Positions 17,458 to 25,426 of a stretch of 64,000 bases of DNA are shown here, piece by piece. This DNA is from Myxococcales bacterium (GTDB lineage Bacteria; Myxococcota_A; Polyangia; Polyangiales; Polyangiaceae): contig CAHJWM010000032.1 in assembly GCA_903642325.1 (NCBI GenBank), forward strand, positions 1-64,000. Reading direction: 5' to 3'. The notes under the pieces were generated by a model, which was given only the letters and a program-made list of their open reading frames with translations, had not been told where the DNA came from and made no database searches. How positions within the stretch are numbered: the stretch's first letter is position 1; every line of letters begins with the position of its first letter. The position numbers and the translations under genes were made by a program.

Positions 17458-17634
17458 TCAGTGGCGAGCGAACACGTAAAACGCGAGCTGCAACGAGTAC
17501 ACGATCCCGAGCGCAATCAGCGTTGCGTTCACCACGCGGTCGAGCTGCTTACCGAACGCGCGCAGCCGGTGCGGCGCGAAGATCTTGAGCGCCAAGAGCA
17601 CCCCCGCGCACAAGAAAATCAGCCGGCTCAGCAT
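17458..17634 (-). CDS. 58-residue membrane protein behind darP
   Basis: The ATG at 17634 lies 5 bases after the darP stop, so it should be co-transcribed and perhaps coupled. Residues 2-20 (LSRLIFLCAGVLLALKIF region) and 37-56 (NATLIALGIVYSLQLAFYVF) are strongly hydrophobic, linked by a basic loop (HRLRAFGKQLDR). This predicts two membrane helices. The third-position GC bias matches its neighbours. The function is unknown. Confidence 0.6.
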   Translation of the reverse strand: MLSRLIFLCAGVLLALKIFAPHRLRAFGKQLDRVVNATLIALGIVYSLQLAFYVFARH

Positions 17635-17639
17635 GCGCG

Positions 17640-18179
17640 TCAGCCAACCGAAAGCGCTTCGCGTAGCGCTTGGGTCAGCGCACCGAGCGCCTTGTTTTTG
17701 GAAGCAGCGCTGGCATTGCGCGCGTTTCTGAGCAGCGTACGTAGGCGCTGACGGTCGCCGCGCGGGTGGTCCGTGACGAACGCCGCCAAGTCTGCCTCGC
17801 CGCCGTCGAGCAGCTTACGCCGCCAGTCGTCGGCCGGCGTGAGCGCCTTGCGCACGCTGGGATTCGAGAGATCCTCCAAGCGCTCGCGGAGCAGGCCTAG
17901 GTCTTGGCTGCGCAGGGCTTGGCGCACTAGGCGGAGCGCGCGCGCCCGGGCGCCGGGGCTACTGATGCGGCGCGTCTCTTGAACCACGGTCAGCACGTCT
18001 TCGCTCAGTTGCATGCGCAGTAAATGGCGCTCGCTCATTTCGACCAGCGTTTTGGCGAAATCTGCCCACGCCTCTTCGGAGCGCTTGCGTTCGTTGCGCA
18101 GATCGGTGCGCGAAGTCAGGTCCTCTTCTTCTGTCGCCGCGGGGTCTAACGGCACTTCGATCGGTTTTCGCGCGCTCAC
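17640..18179 (-). CDS. darP: Ribosome-associated protein DarP (YjgA, DUF615)
   Basis: 179 residues from GTG 18179. It is helical and highly charged, with the DUF615 pattern: an EVPLDPAATEEEDL start, a RMQLSEDVLTVVQETRRI core and a DDWRRKLLDGG ... RTLLRNAR end. DarP/YjgA binds pre-50S ribosomal particles and supports late 50S assembly in Escherichia coli. The family is mainly found in beta- and gammaproteobacteria, so its presence here is mildly unusual. Confidence 0.82.
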   Translation of the reverse strand: MSARKPIEVPLDPAATEEEDLTSRTDLRNERKRSEEAWADFAKTLVEMSERHLLRMQLSEDVLTVVQETRRISSPGARARALRLVRQALRSQDLGLLRERLEDLSNPSVRKALTPADDWRRKLLDGGEADLAAFVTDHPRGDRQRLRTLLRNARNASAASKNKALGALTQALREALSVG

Positions 18180-18255
18180 CTCGGCACGATAGCGCGGAGA
18201 GTGCCCGGCTCAAGCGCCCTTTTGGCATATCTGCTAACAACGCGCGCGCTGAGCT

Positions 18256-19071
18256 ATGATTTCGAGTCGCTCGTTTCCCGCACTGCAGTCTGCGCTGGCC
18301 GGCGTATGGCTCGCCCTCGCCGTGCTTTCATGCGGTGGCGCGGCGTCGCCCTCGACGACACCCGAGACGCTCTCGGGCGCCGGACGCGCGCCGTCGACCC
18401 ATGCCAAGGCGCGCGTCGAGCTCAGCGCAGACGAGATTGTGCGGAGCTTGCGCGGCAGCGAGACGGACCTCCGGCGCTGCTTCTTGGCCAATCCCAGCGT
18501 GCGCGGCGCGGTACGGTTTTCCTGGCGGCTCGACGTAGACGGCAAGGTGCAGCACGTCCAACGCCAGAGGTCGACGCTCGGCGATGCGCGCGTCGAGGCC
18601 TGCCTCGGCCAACGACTGAGCGAGATCGATTTCGGCGACTTCGCCGAGCCGATGGCGGCTCACTGGACCTTCGTGTTCCGTCTCGTCGATCCCTCCGCAC
18701 CTGCCGGACGTGCCCAGCGCCACGGCAAGCGCCCGAGATCGGGCGATGAGCGCGGCTTATCGATCGACCCGGCCTCGCCTGGCACGCTGCCGAGCGACGC
18801 GATCGATAACGTGGTGGAGGCGGGCTACCCCCTCTTCGCGCGCTGCTATCGGGACGGCGTCAACCGCAACGACGCGCTCGCGGGAACGCTGCGCTTGCGT
18901 TTCGCGATCGGTGCGCAGGGCCAAGTGTCAGAGGTCAGCGACGCCGGCTCGGACCTGAGCGACTCGCAGGTGGTCGATTGCGTGGCAGAGGGCTTCTACG
19001 CGCTTCGCTTTCCCGAGCCCGCGCACGGACAAGTGAATGTTCTGTATCGGATCTTGTTCGAGCCGGGCTAG
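18256..19071 (+). CDS. AgmX/PglI C-terminal-domain lipoprotein
   Basis: 271 residues. A signal peptide with a lipobox-like AVLSCGG is followed by a short linker and two copies of the AgmX/PglI C-terminal tail domain (about 60-145 and 175-271). Each has a RRCFLANP or FARCYRDG Cys motif and a strand pattern ending in WTFVFRL or VNVLYRILFE. In Myxococcus this tail occurs on gliding-motility and envelope proteins. TonB-like function is suggested by fold but not proven. Its stop is 1 base from the convergent deaminase stop. Confidence 0.75.
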   Translation: MISSRSFPALQSALAGVWLALAVLSCGGAASPSTTPETLSGAGRAPSTHAKARVELSADEIVRSLRGSETDLRRCFLANPSVRGAVRFSWRLDVDGKVQHVQRQRSTLGDARVEACLGQRLSEIDFGDFAEPMAAHWTFVFRLVDPSAPAGRAQRHGKRPRSGDERGLSIDPASPGTLPSDAIDNVVEAGYPLFARCYRDGVNRNDALAGTLRLRFAIGAQGQVSEVSDAGSDLSDSQVVDCVAEGFYALRFPEPAHGQVNVLYRILFEPG

Positions 19072-19072
19072 C

Positions 19073-19621
19073 TCATGCCTTGCCGTAGATCACGCCGCCG
19101 CGCTCGACGTAACTCCGTAATACGCGCTGGGCTTGCGACCGCAACAGCTCACGTTGCACCGGGATCCCGCGGCGCTCGAGGACCGTGACCCAGGCTTCGG
19201 GCTTAGGCCCCTCATCGAAGCCGACCGCTTCGGCGTCGGCGGTCGTCGCGGCGCACACCAAGCGCCTCACGCCCGCCCAAATCAACGCGCCGAAGCACTG
19301 ACAGCAAGGCTCGGTGCTGGCGAACAGCGTCAGCGAAGGCCGAGCGAGAGCCGCGCGCCCGAGCGCGGCTTGGGCTCTCATCAAGGCAATGATCTCGGCA
19401 TGGGCAATCGACAGCCCGCTCGTCAACACCAAGTTCACGCCTGCCGCGAGCAAGCGTTCCTCGAAAAAGACGGTGGCTCCAAATGGCCCCCCGCCGCGCG
19501 CCACGTTTTCCTCGGACAAGCGCACGGTGAGCGCCATGCGCGCTTCGTCATCAGGCGTCGGCCCGCTGCTCGAGACTACTTCGTCGACCCATGCCGGCAG
19601 TTCGATCACCAGGGATGCCAT
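19073..19621 (-). CDS. Nucleoside/guanine deaminase-like zinc enzyme
   Basis: 182 residues from ATG 19621. The zinc-binding cytidine-deaminase-fold motifs are HAE (AHAEIIALM) and PCxxC (EPCCQCFGALIW). The GGPFGATVF start and the end of the protein resemble guanine deaminase GuaD and related nucleoside deaminases more than tRNA adenosine deaminase TadA. The substrate is not certain. It follows the ferredoxin gene by 35 bases on the same strand, so the two may be co-transcribed. Confidence 0.8.
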   Translation of the reverse strand: MASLVIELPAWVDEVVSSSGPTPDDEARMALTVRLSEENVARGGGPFGATVFFEERLLAAGVNLVLTSGLSIAHAEIIALMRAQAALGRAALARPSLTLFASTEPCCQCFGALIWAGVRRLVCAATTADAEAVGFDEGPKPEAWVTVLERRGIPVQRELLRSQAQRVLRSYVERGGVIYGKA

Positions 19622-19656
19622 GACGCGCGTCAATCTAACGCAACGCGCGCGCGCGG

Positions 19657-20013
19657 CTACTCGAGCGGCGCCGGCGCGAGGACGATCGCTTGCTCGGGGC
19701 AGGCCACGACGCACAAGCCGCAGGCCTGGCAGGCGCTGGCGCGCGGCGTGAGGGCAGTCTTTTTGCCGTGGACCCAGAGCTTGAGCCGATTGAGCGCTGG
19801 CAGCGCGCGGTATTCTGCATCGTCGATCGCGCCAACCTCGAACACATCGTAGGGGCACACCTCGACGCAGTCCGCTTTTCCCTCGCAGCGGCGTACATCG
19901 ACGACGGGCAGGAATTTGCCGGCCGGCGCTTTACACAGCTCACCGGGTCGCTCCGGATGCGCGGCGGCTCGCTTGGCTTTCTCTGGGTTCTTGCCTTTTT
20001 GTGCGTCGGCCAT
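19657..20013 (-). CDS. Dicluster 4Fe-4S ferredoxin
   Basis: 118 residues with two cluster motifs, CEGKADCVEVCP and CQACGLCVVACP, separated by a loop of about 45 residues, and a Lys/Ala-rich N-terminus. The first motif departs from CxxCxxC by a longer first gap. It is a cytosolic electron carrier; its partner is not evident. Confidence 0.87.
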   Translation of the reverse strand: MADAQKGKNPEKAKRAAAHPERPGELCKAPAGKFLPVVDVRRCEGKADCVEVCPYDVFEVGAIDDAEYRALPALNRLKLWVHGKKTALTPRASACQACGLCVVACPEQAIVLAPAPLE

Positions 20014-20123
20014 GTCGACGAAGTTAGCCCGAGGCCTGCCGACCGAGAATGATGCACCCCACTCCTGCCTAACGCCTTAACACTTTTTCATGGCGCGGAC
20101 GCGGCAAGCACGCAATCGCCCGT

Positions 20124-20939
20124 TCAACCAAAGTGGTAGGCCGAAATCGCGAGGTCGAGGATCTTTCCTCTGTAACCGAGCTGACCGAGATCCGCGCCGG
20201 CGGCACCGGCCACGACCATCAGCGGCAAGAGGTGCTCCTCACGCGGGTGCGCTTTGCGTGCCGAAGGCGCGCGGGTCCAATCCGTCAGGCGGCGATCCCG
20301 CTCGCTTGCCGGAAGGCACGCGGTGTCGCGTAGCCACGCGTCGAACTCCGCGGCGGCGACGCTCGACTGCGGCCCGAACGCTCGCAAATTGTGGAATGTC
20401 ATGCCGCTGCCGACGATGAACACCCCTTCCTCCCGGAGGGGCGCCAAAGCACGGCCGAGCGCCAAGTGCTCCGCGGCGTCGAGGCCGTGCTTCAACGACA
20501 GCTGAAGCGTGGGCATGTCCGCATTGGGGTACGCAAGCTTCAGCGGAACGAATGTGCCGTGATCAAAGCCACGCTCACTGTTCTCAGCGCTGTCCATGCC
20601 GGCGTTCTGCAGCAGCTCGCGCACTCGCCTGGCGAGTGCCGGTTCGCCCGGCGCCGGCCAGCTGACCTCGTACGATTCAGGCGGAAAGCCGTAGTAGTCG
20701 TACAGCATGGGTGGGCGCGCGCTCGTCAGCACGGTCGGCAACGCCTCTTCCCAGTGAGCCGATATCAAGAGCACGGCTTTCGGCTTCACTTTGGGCAGAT
20801 CGGCAATGGAGCGCAAGTAGGCGGCAAGCTCCGCCTGCTCCGCTTTCGACCCAATACGCAAGTCGACGAACGGCCAGGGCCCGCCACCGTGAGGCAAAAA
20901 AACGACGGGCAGGCGTGTGGTGGGTTCGCTCATGCCCAC
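20124..20939 (-). CDS. Class III extradiol dioxygenase (DODA/YgiD type)
   Basis: 271 residues from a GTG, with an in-frame ATG two codons later (20933) as an equally plausible start. The LigB fold is marked by PHGGGPWPF near the start, SAHWE, RGFDHGTFVPL and GSGMTFHNL. These supply the His metal ligands and catalytic His of 4,5-DOPA dioxygenase-like enzymes. YgiD of Escherichia coli cleaves L-DOPA. No pigment or aromatic catabolic genes adjoin, so the substrate is open. Confidence 0.85.
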   Translation of the reverse strand: MGMSEPTTRLPVVFLPHGGGPWPFVDLRIGSKAEQAELAAYLRSIADLPKVKPKAVLLISAHWEEALPTVLTSARPPMLYDYYGFPPESYEVSWPAPGEPALARRVRELLQNAGMDSAENSERGFDHGTFVPLKLAYPNADMPTLQLSLKHGLDAAEHLALGRALAPLREEGVFIVGSGMTFHNLRAFGPQSSVAAAEFDAWLRDTACLPASERDRRLTDWTRAPSARKAHPREEHLLPLMVVAGAAGADLGQLGYRGKILDLAISAYHFG

Positions 20940-21022
20940 CAGTATGAGCAGCTTCGCCGCCCTGCACTAGGGTCGGGGCCGCGCCAGACCGTTGCTAGGG
21001 CGCAACGATCTGAGTCCATCGC

Positions 21023-21787
21023 TCAAGCTGCGTGATTACGATTGAACGCGACCGCGTCCACGTAGCGCACCCCCGTGCCGCCAAAGATGTCGAGCGCGGA
21101 GCCAATGGTCAGATCGACCCGCCCCCGCCCCAGCTGAGTCACGAGCTCGAGGTCGGACAGCGAGCGAGCGCCGCCCGCGTAGGTCACCGGGATGGGCGAC
21201 TCCCGAGCCAGCCGTTCCACGAGCTCCGCATCGACGCCGAGGCACAGACCCTCGACGTCTACCGCATGGACCAAGAGCTCCGCGCAGTGCTGACCGAGGC
21301 GGCTCAAAATCTTCGGTGAGAGGCTCACGGCCGTGAACGTCTGCCAACGATTCGTCACCACCCAATACTCAGCGCCGCGTCGGCGACAGCTCAGGTCGAT
21401 CACCAACCGACCCTTACCGATTTTTCGCTCCAGGCCGGCAAGACGGTCGAAGTCGAGCTCAGCCCCCTGGAACAGCCAGGACGTGACAATCACGTGACTG
21501 GCGCCCGCGTCCAACCAGTTGACTGCGTTGTCCAGATTCACGCCGCCCCCGAGCTGCATTCCGCCAGGGTACGCCGCCAGTGCCGCGCGAGCCGCTGCGT
21601 CATTGCCTGGGCCGAGCAAGATCACGTGGCCGCCCGTGAGCTTATCCCGGCGATAAAGCGCAGCGAACTCAGCGCTGGATTTCTGCGACACGAAGTTGGT
21701 ACGCACCTCCTCCGCCCGCTCGCTCAAGCTGCCGCCGACGATCTGCTTCACTTTGCCCTCGTGCAGATCGATGCATGGCCGGAACAC
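21023..21787 (-). CDS. hisA: HisA, eukaryotic-type (ProFAR isomerase)
   Basis: 254 residues from GTG 21787 (start FRPCIDLHEGKVKQIVGGSL). This start and the long SRRSRGAEYWVVTNRW-type loop are those of the eukaryote-like HIS6 family rather than bacterial HisA. It catalyses the Amadori isomerisation of ProFAR to PRFAR in histidine synthesis. It stands alone, with no his operon neighbour, and diverges from an SDR gene. Horizontal acquisition or a split his pathway is inferred. Confidence 0.82.
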   Translation of the reverse strand: MFRPCIDLHEGKVKQIVGGSLSERAEEVRTNFVSQKSSAEFAALYRRDKLTGGHVILLGPGNDAAARAALAAYPGGMQLGGGVNLDNAVNWLDAGASHVIVTSWLFQGAELDFDRLAGLERKIGKGRLVIDLSCRRRGAEYWVVTNRWQTFTAVSLSPKILSRLGQHCAELLVHAVDVEGLCLGVDAELVERLARESPIPVTYAGGARSLSDLELVTQLGRGRVDLTIGSALDIFGGTGVRYVDAVAFNRNHAA

Positions 21788-21939
21788 GAAGGAACCATAG
21801 GGGCGAGCCCGTACAGGCGCCAGCGCTCCACCGTTGCCGCGCGAAATCTGGGAGCGCTTGGCGTGCGCTACGGCTTTAGAATCCTCACGCGTGCCAATCG
21901 CGCCAGCCTGGGCGCATGCTTCCGGGCTAGGCTCGAGGC

Positions 21940-22734
21940 GTGGACAAACTGCTTTTTCTCGGCGTCGGCAGCATCGCCCGAGCGGTGCGCGATGCCGCCC
22001 CGGAGACCCCCGCCTGGGGCACGACACGCGGTGCTCCGGACAGCCGCTTCACGGACATCACGCCGCTCGCGGCGCGCGACCTGAACGCTGTCCAAAGCTT
22101 GGCGCGCGGCGCGAGCGTCGTGGTCTCCTTCCCACCCGACGGCCGCACCGACCAAGAACTGGCGAGGGCGGTCGCGGGTGCGGCGGGGCTCGTCTACTTG
22201 TCGTCGACCGCAGTTTACCCGGCAACCGCCGGCCTCGTGAATGAGACGAGCCCGGTCGCGGCGGACGGTGAGCGCGCGCTCTTGCGCTTGGCCGCGGAGG
22301 CGACGTGGCGGAGCGCGGGCGCGAGCATCGTTCGCTTGCCCGCCTTCTATGGGCTGAGCACCGGATTACATGTGAGCCTCGCGCGCGGCGGCTTTCGCAT
22401 TCCGGGCGCGGGCACGAACGTCATCTCACGTGTTCACGTGGACGACGCGGCGGCCTTCGTCCTCGCAGCGCTGACCGCGCCGGAAGGCTCGCTGCTCCTG
22501 GCTGGAGACCGCGAGCCGGCAACCGTGATCGAGGTCGTGTCGTTCGTGTGCGAGCTATTCGGTTTGAGCTTGCCGCCATCGAGTGAAGGGACGGACGTGC
22601 CGGTGACGCTCCGCGGCACTCGGGCTGTCGACAGCACGAGAACGCGCGCTGAATTCGGGCTCCAACTCGCCTACCCCACGTACCGAGAGGGGTATTGCGC
22701 GATTTATGCGGGTCTTCATAAATCATCCGGGTAA
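21940..22734 (+). CDS. NAD-dependent epimerase/dehydratase (YeeZ-like SDR)
   Basis: 264 residues from GTG 21940. An N-terminal LLFLGVGSIARAV glycine motif replaces the usual GxxGxxG, and a SSTAVYP active-site strand follows. The later RVHVDDAAAFV segment is typical of atypical extended SDRs related to YeeZ. The substrate is unknown. Its stop codon lies inside the left arm of the palindrome that precedes the DUF2239 gene. Confidence 0.75.
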   Translation: MDKLLFLGVGSIARAVRDAAPETPAWGTTRGAPDSRFTDITPLAARDLNAVQSLARGASVVVSFPPDGRTDQELARAVAGAAGLVYLSSTAVYPATAGLVNETSPVAADGERALLRLAAEATWRSAGASIVRLPAFYGLSTGLHVSLARGGFRIPGAGTNVISRVHVDDAAAFVLAALTAPEGSLLLAGDREPATVIEVVSFVCELFGLSLPPSSEGTDVPVTLRGTRAVDSTRTRAEFGLQLAYPTYREGYCAIYAGLHKSSG

Positions 22735-22770
22735 TATTGACTAGCTGATTTTACCCGGATATAATCGAAC
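22725..22770 (+). promoter_or_regulatory. Near-consensus promoter with operator palindrome
   Basis: The -35 TTGACT (22737-22742) and -10 TATAAT (22760-22765) are 17 bases apart, a near-perfect sigma-70-type promoter. ATG follows the -10 by 5 bases, so the mRNA should be leaderless. A perfect 10-bp inverted repeat, atccgggtaa (22725-22734) and ttacccggat (22751-22760), brackets the -35 and reaches the first base of the -10. That is the placement of a repressor site. Confidence 0.75.
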
Positions 22771-23379
22771 ATGGTCGAGATCACGAGCTACGCTGCATTC
22801 AGTGGTGACCGCCTCATTGCATTCGGACCCCTGCCGGAAGTGCTGCGCGGCACGAAAGCCTTTCTGACCGAAAATGAGGACGCGTCGATTTTGATTTTCG
22901 ACGACGCAAGTGGTCAGCAAATCGATTTCGATTTGCGAGGCACGTTGGCTCAGGTGCTCGAGCGTGCTTTGCCGAGCCCCGAGCGTGCGGGTCCGGGCCG
23001 TCCCAAGCTCGGCGTCGTGGCGCGCGAGGTCACGCTTTTGCCGCGGCATTGGGCGTGGCTCGAGCGCCAACCGTCTGGCAGCTCGGCCGCGCTACGACGT
23101 CTGGTGGACGAAGCGCGAAAGCGCGACCCAGACGAACAGCGCACGCGCCGCACACGCGAAGCGGTCAGCAAACTCATGACGGCGCTGGCCGGCAATCGCG
23201 AGCACTATGAAGAAGCCAGCCGTGCACTCTTCGCCAAAGACGACGCGCTCTACGCACACTTGATTCGAAGTTGGCCGCGTGACGTCCGCGACCACTTACT
23301 TCGGCTCCTGCGTAGCGCGCCCCAGCCCGTGGCCGCGACCGCCTTGCCGTCGCTCGGAGAGCCAAACGACTTGGTCTGA
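22771..23379 (+). CDS. DUF2239 family protein
   Basis: 202 residues. An N-terminal alpha/beta domain (about 1-65) precedes a GRPKLGVVAREVTLLPRHWA segment and the helix SSAALRRLVDEARKR. The VTLLP strand followed by two short helices looks like a ribbon-helix-helix DNA-binding unit; that is inference. The C-terminal third is helical (HYEEASRALFAKDD). The tight palindromic promoter upstream would fit autorepression. No biochemical role is known to me for DUF2239. Confidence 0.8.
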   Translation: MVEITSYAAFSGDRLIAFGPLPEVLRGTKAFLTENEDASILIFDDASGQQIDFDLRGTLAQVLERALPSPERAGPGRPKLGVVAREVTLLPRHWAWLERQPSGSSAALRRLVDEARKRDPDEQRTRRTREAVSKLMTALAGNREHYEEASRALFAKDDALYAHLIRSWPRDVRDHLLRLLRSAPQPVAATALPSLGEPNDLV

Positions 23380-23617
23380 AGTGCGCGCTTCGAACGTGCT
23401 CTCCGCGAATATGGAATCCGGGTCGAGCTGGCTCGTCAGCCGCGCACTCGCTCGATTCCAGCCTATACTCACTACTTATGCGGCATTCAACGCCAATTGG
23501 CCTGTGTCATTTTTGCGTTTCGTAAGCAAGGTCTGCGATTATTGGCAATCATGCTTGAATTCGAATCGGTAGGCGGTTATTCAGCGACGCTACCAACTCG
23601 GATTCTCGAAAGCCCCA
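23380..23617. other. AT-richer intergenic stretch
   Basis: About 240 bases between the DUF2239 gene and the transglycosylase-like gene, visibly richer in A and T than its surroundings. A 29-codon open frame starts here (ATG near 23550) but overlaps the next gene's start, so it is not supported. No terminator or clear promoter was seen. Confidence 0.4.
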
Positions 23618-24247
23618 TTGTCTCTTTTTCGCCTGGTTGATGACGGCGGCTCGTCCGTCGTAGAGCGCCTGCACCGCGCCATCCTGGCCGCGTGCGCTAT
23701 GTTCGCCGTCTTCCTATGGGTGACGAGCTTCGCGGGTGCCGCCGCTCCGTCGTTGATCGAGCGATTGATTACCGCGCAGGTGCCGTTGCAGTCCAAAACT
23801 GATCCTCCTGTAGACGCGCAGGCACTGGCTGAAGCAATCGCCTCCGTGCCCAAGGTCAGCCGCGAATGGGCCGCGCTGATCCTGACCGTCGCGGCCCACG
23901 AGTCGGCGCTGAGCGCCCGTATCGCTCGCGGCGAGTACCGCGATTTCGAAGGTGACTCGTTTAGGAACCGGCAAGGCAAGGTCGAGCACCGCGCCTGGGG
24001 CCTGTGGCAAGCGCACAAGAATCACCTGAACGAAGCCGCCTGGGGCTCGCCCGAGCTATCCGTGCAAACGGAAGAAGCGGCGCGCGCGTTGCGGCGCGCC
24101 TTTTACACTTGCAACGGCGGCGGGCGCGCCCACGACGATTGGGTGCGCTCCACCCTGAGCTCGTACAGCGGCCGGCGCTGCGATGCGTCCTGGCCAGGGC
24201 TGGAAAAGCGCGTGGCTACCTATGAGCACGTGCTGCGCGCGCTGTAG
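23618..24247 (+). CDS. Secreted lytic transglycosylase-like protein
   Basis: 209 residues from TTG 23618, with a hydrophobic N-terminal segment (about 19-44, LAACAMFAVFLWVTSFAGAA) acting as signal or anchor. The catalytic glutamate is probably Glu95 in TVAAHESAL, followed by the RAWGLWQAHKN motif typical of SLT/goose-lysozyme-like folds. The target would be peptidoglycan in the periplasm. It is smaller than classical Slt enzymes and has no LysM or SH3 repeat. Confidence 0.72.
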   Translation: MSLFRLVDDGGSSVVERLHRAILAACAMFAVFLWVTSFAGAAAPSLIERLITAQVPLQSKTDPPVDAQALAEAIASVPKVSREWAALILTVAAHESALSARIARGEYRDFEGDSFRNRQGKVEHRAWGLWQAHKNHLNEAAWGSPELSVQTEEAARALRRAFYTCNGGGRAHDDWVRSTLSSYSGRRCDASWPGLEKRVATYEHVLRAL

Positions 24248-24343
24248 GGCCGCCGGTTTAGCTCGCGCGCAAGGTAGGCAGCGTGCCGCGACGCTCCGTC
24301 TACCTTGTGCAGGAGCTTTGACGCCGCATACTCGTGCGGCATC

Positions 24344-24775
24344 ATGGTGAGCTCCTTCGAAGTCGAAGTTTTTTACGACGGAGCGTGCCCGCTGTGCGTG
24401 CGGGAGATCGGTTGGCTTCGGCGACTCGACCGTCAGCATCGCATTCGCTTCACCGACATCACACTCGAGGCGTTCGACGCCGGCGCTCTCGGCGTGAGCT
24501 GGCACGCGCTGATGGATCGCATCCACGGGCGCCTTGCCGTCGGGACCATGCTCGAGGGAGTCGAAGTGTTTCGTCGCCTGTACGCTGCGGTCGGATTCAG
24601 GCGGCTCGCGCGCGCGACGCGCTTACCGGGCATCTCGCAGTTGCTCGACTTGACGTATCGCCTGTTTGCTAAAAACCGTCTCAAGCTCACTGGCCGTTGC
24701 TCGAACGATGCCTGCATACTGCCTGGGACCGCCGCGCGCCCCACCGAAGCCCCACGCTCGAGCGGTGAATGCTGA
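24344..24775 (+). CDS. DCC-family thiol-disulfide oxidoreductase
   Basis: 143 residues from ATG 24344. The N-terminal VFYDGACPLC motif is the DxxCPxC signature that names the DCC family (YuxK-like, COG3011). The rest fits the family: R(W/L)RRLDR, GVEVFRRLY, and a hydrophobic LARATRLPGIS helix. The exact redox partner is unknown. Confidence 0.85.
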   Translation: MVSSFEVEVFYDGACPLCVREIGWLRRLDRQHRIRFTDITLEAFDAGALGVSWHALMDRIHGRLAVGTMLEGVEVFRRLYAAVGFRRLARATRLPGISQLLDLTYRLFAKNRLKLTGRCSNDACILPGTAARPTEAPRSSGEC

Positions 24776-24838
24776 GCCGTCGATGATTGGCTTTGGATAC
24801 CCCGCGAATTTTTGCTCCCCAACAGCTCCTCAAGTAAG

Positions 24839-25063
24839 ATGGTTCTCGAGCCCCATTCCTACGGCGGCTATAATCCCGAAGGCGGCTATGTTGCCGTCGT
24901 GCCCGCGTTCCCAGGCTGCTACAGCCAAGGCGAGACTGCGGAGGAGGCGCTGTCCAACGCGCGCGAAGCCATCCTGCTGACCATCGAGGACATGCGCGAG
25001 CGGGGCCACGCGATCCCAGACCCGGCCGGCGAGCTCGTACACCGCGTGGCGGTCGGAGCGTAG
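24839..25063 (+). CDS. hicB: HicB-like antitoxin
   Basis: 74 residues from ATG 24839; an in-frame TTG at 24812 could add nine. The sequence has the partially degraded RNase H fold of HicB: EGGYVAVVPAFPGCYSQGETAEEAL, then NAREAILLTIEDM. HicB binds and blocks HicA, and many members also bind their promoter. The stop is two bases before the HicA start, the usual hicBA order for this subgroup. Confidence 0.8.
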   Translation: MVLEPHSYGGYNPEGGYVAVVPAFPGCYSQGETAEEALSNAREAILLTIEDMRERGHAIPDPAGELVHRVAVGA

Positions 25064-25065
25064 CG

Positions 25066-25296
25066 TTGCCGGCGCTCCGCGCAATTCGAGTCGAGAGGCG
25101 GCTCGCGCGTTCGCCTCCTTCGGTTTACGAGATCGTGCGACAACGAGGCAGCCATTTGCGGCTACGGCATCCGAACAATGCCCGCCTGCCACTCACAGTG
25201 CCCGAACACAGTGAACTGAAGACCGGACTCCTGCGCGCCCTCATCCGAGACGCAGGCATGACCGTCGAAGAGTTCATCGAAGCACTTCGGCGATAG
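25066..25296 (+). CDS. hicA: HicA-like toxin with altered N-terminus
   Basis: 76 residues from TTG 25066. From residue 21 it is a standard HicA: YEIVRQRGSHLRLRH with the catalytic GSH histidine, then TVPEHSELKTGLLRALIRDAGMTVEEF. Residues 7-20 do not match. The conserved helix (SSREAARAFASFG) is instead readable in the -1 frame from 25086 to 25124, exactly flush with TAC at 25126 except for one extra T at 25125. This indicates two compensating indels or sequencing errors. HicA is an mRNA interferase; activity of this form is doubtful. Confidence 0.72.
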   Translation: MPALRAIRVERRLARSPPSVYEIVRQRGSHLRLRHPNNARLPLTVPEHSELKTGLLRALIRDAGMTVEEFIEALRR

Positions 25297-25426
25297 ACGC
25301 GAAAGGCCGGCCTGAAGCGACAGCACGAAGCTCCCGCTACGCGGCCGCGTCATTTGCCAGTATGGGTTGAGGCCGGGCCGAAGGTGATGCTGTAGCGGCG
25401 AACCTAAGCAGGTATCATCAATCGCA

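Noticed and set aside
23548-23637. A 29-codon frame before the transglycosylase-like gene
   Set aside because: Overlaps the next start, is very short and shows no conserved feature.
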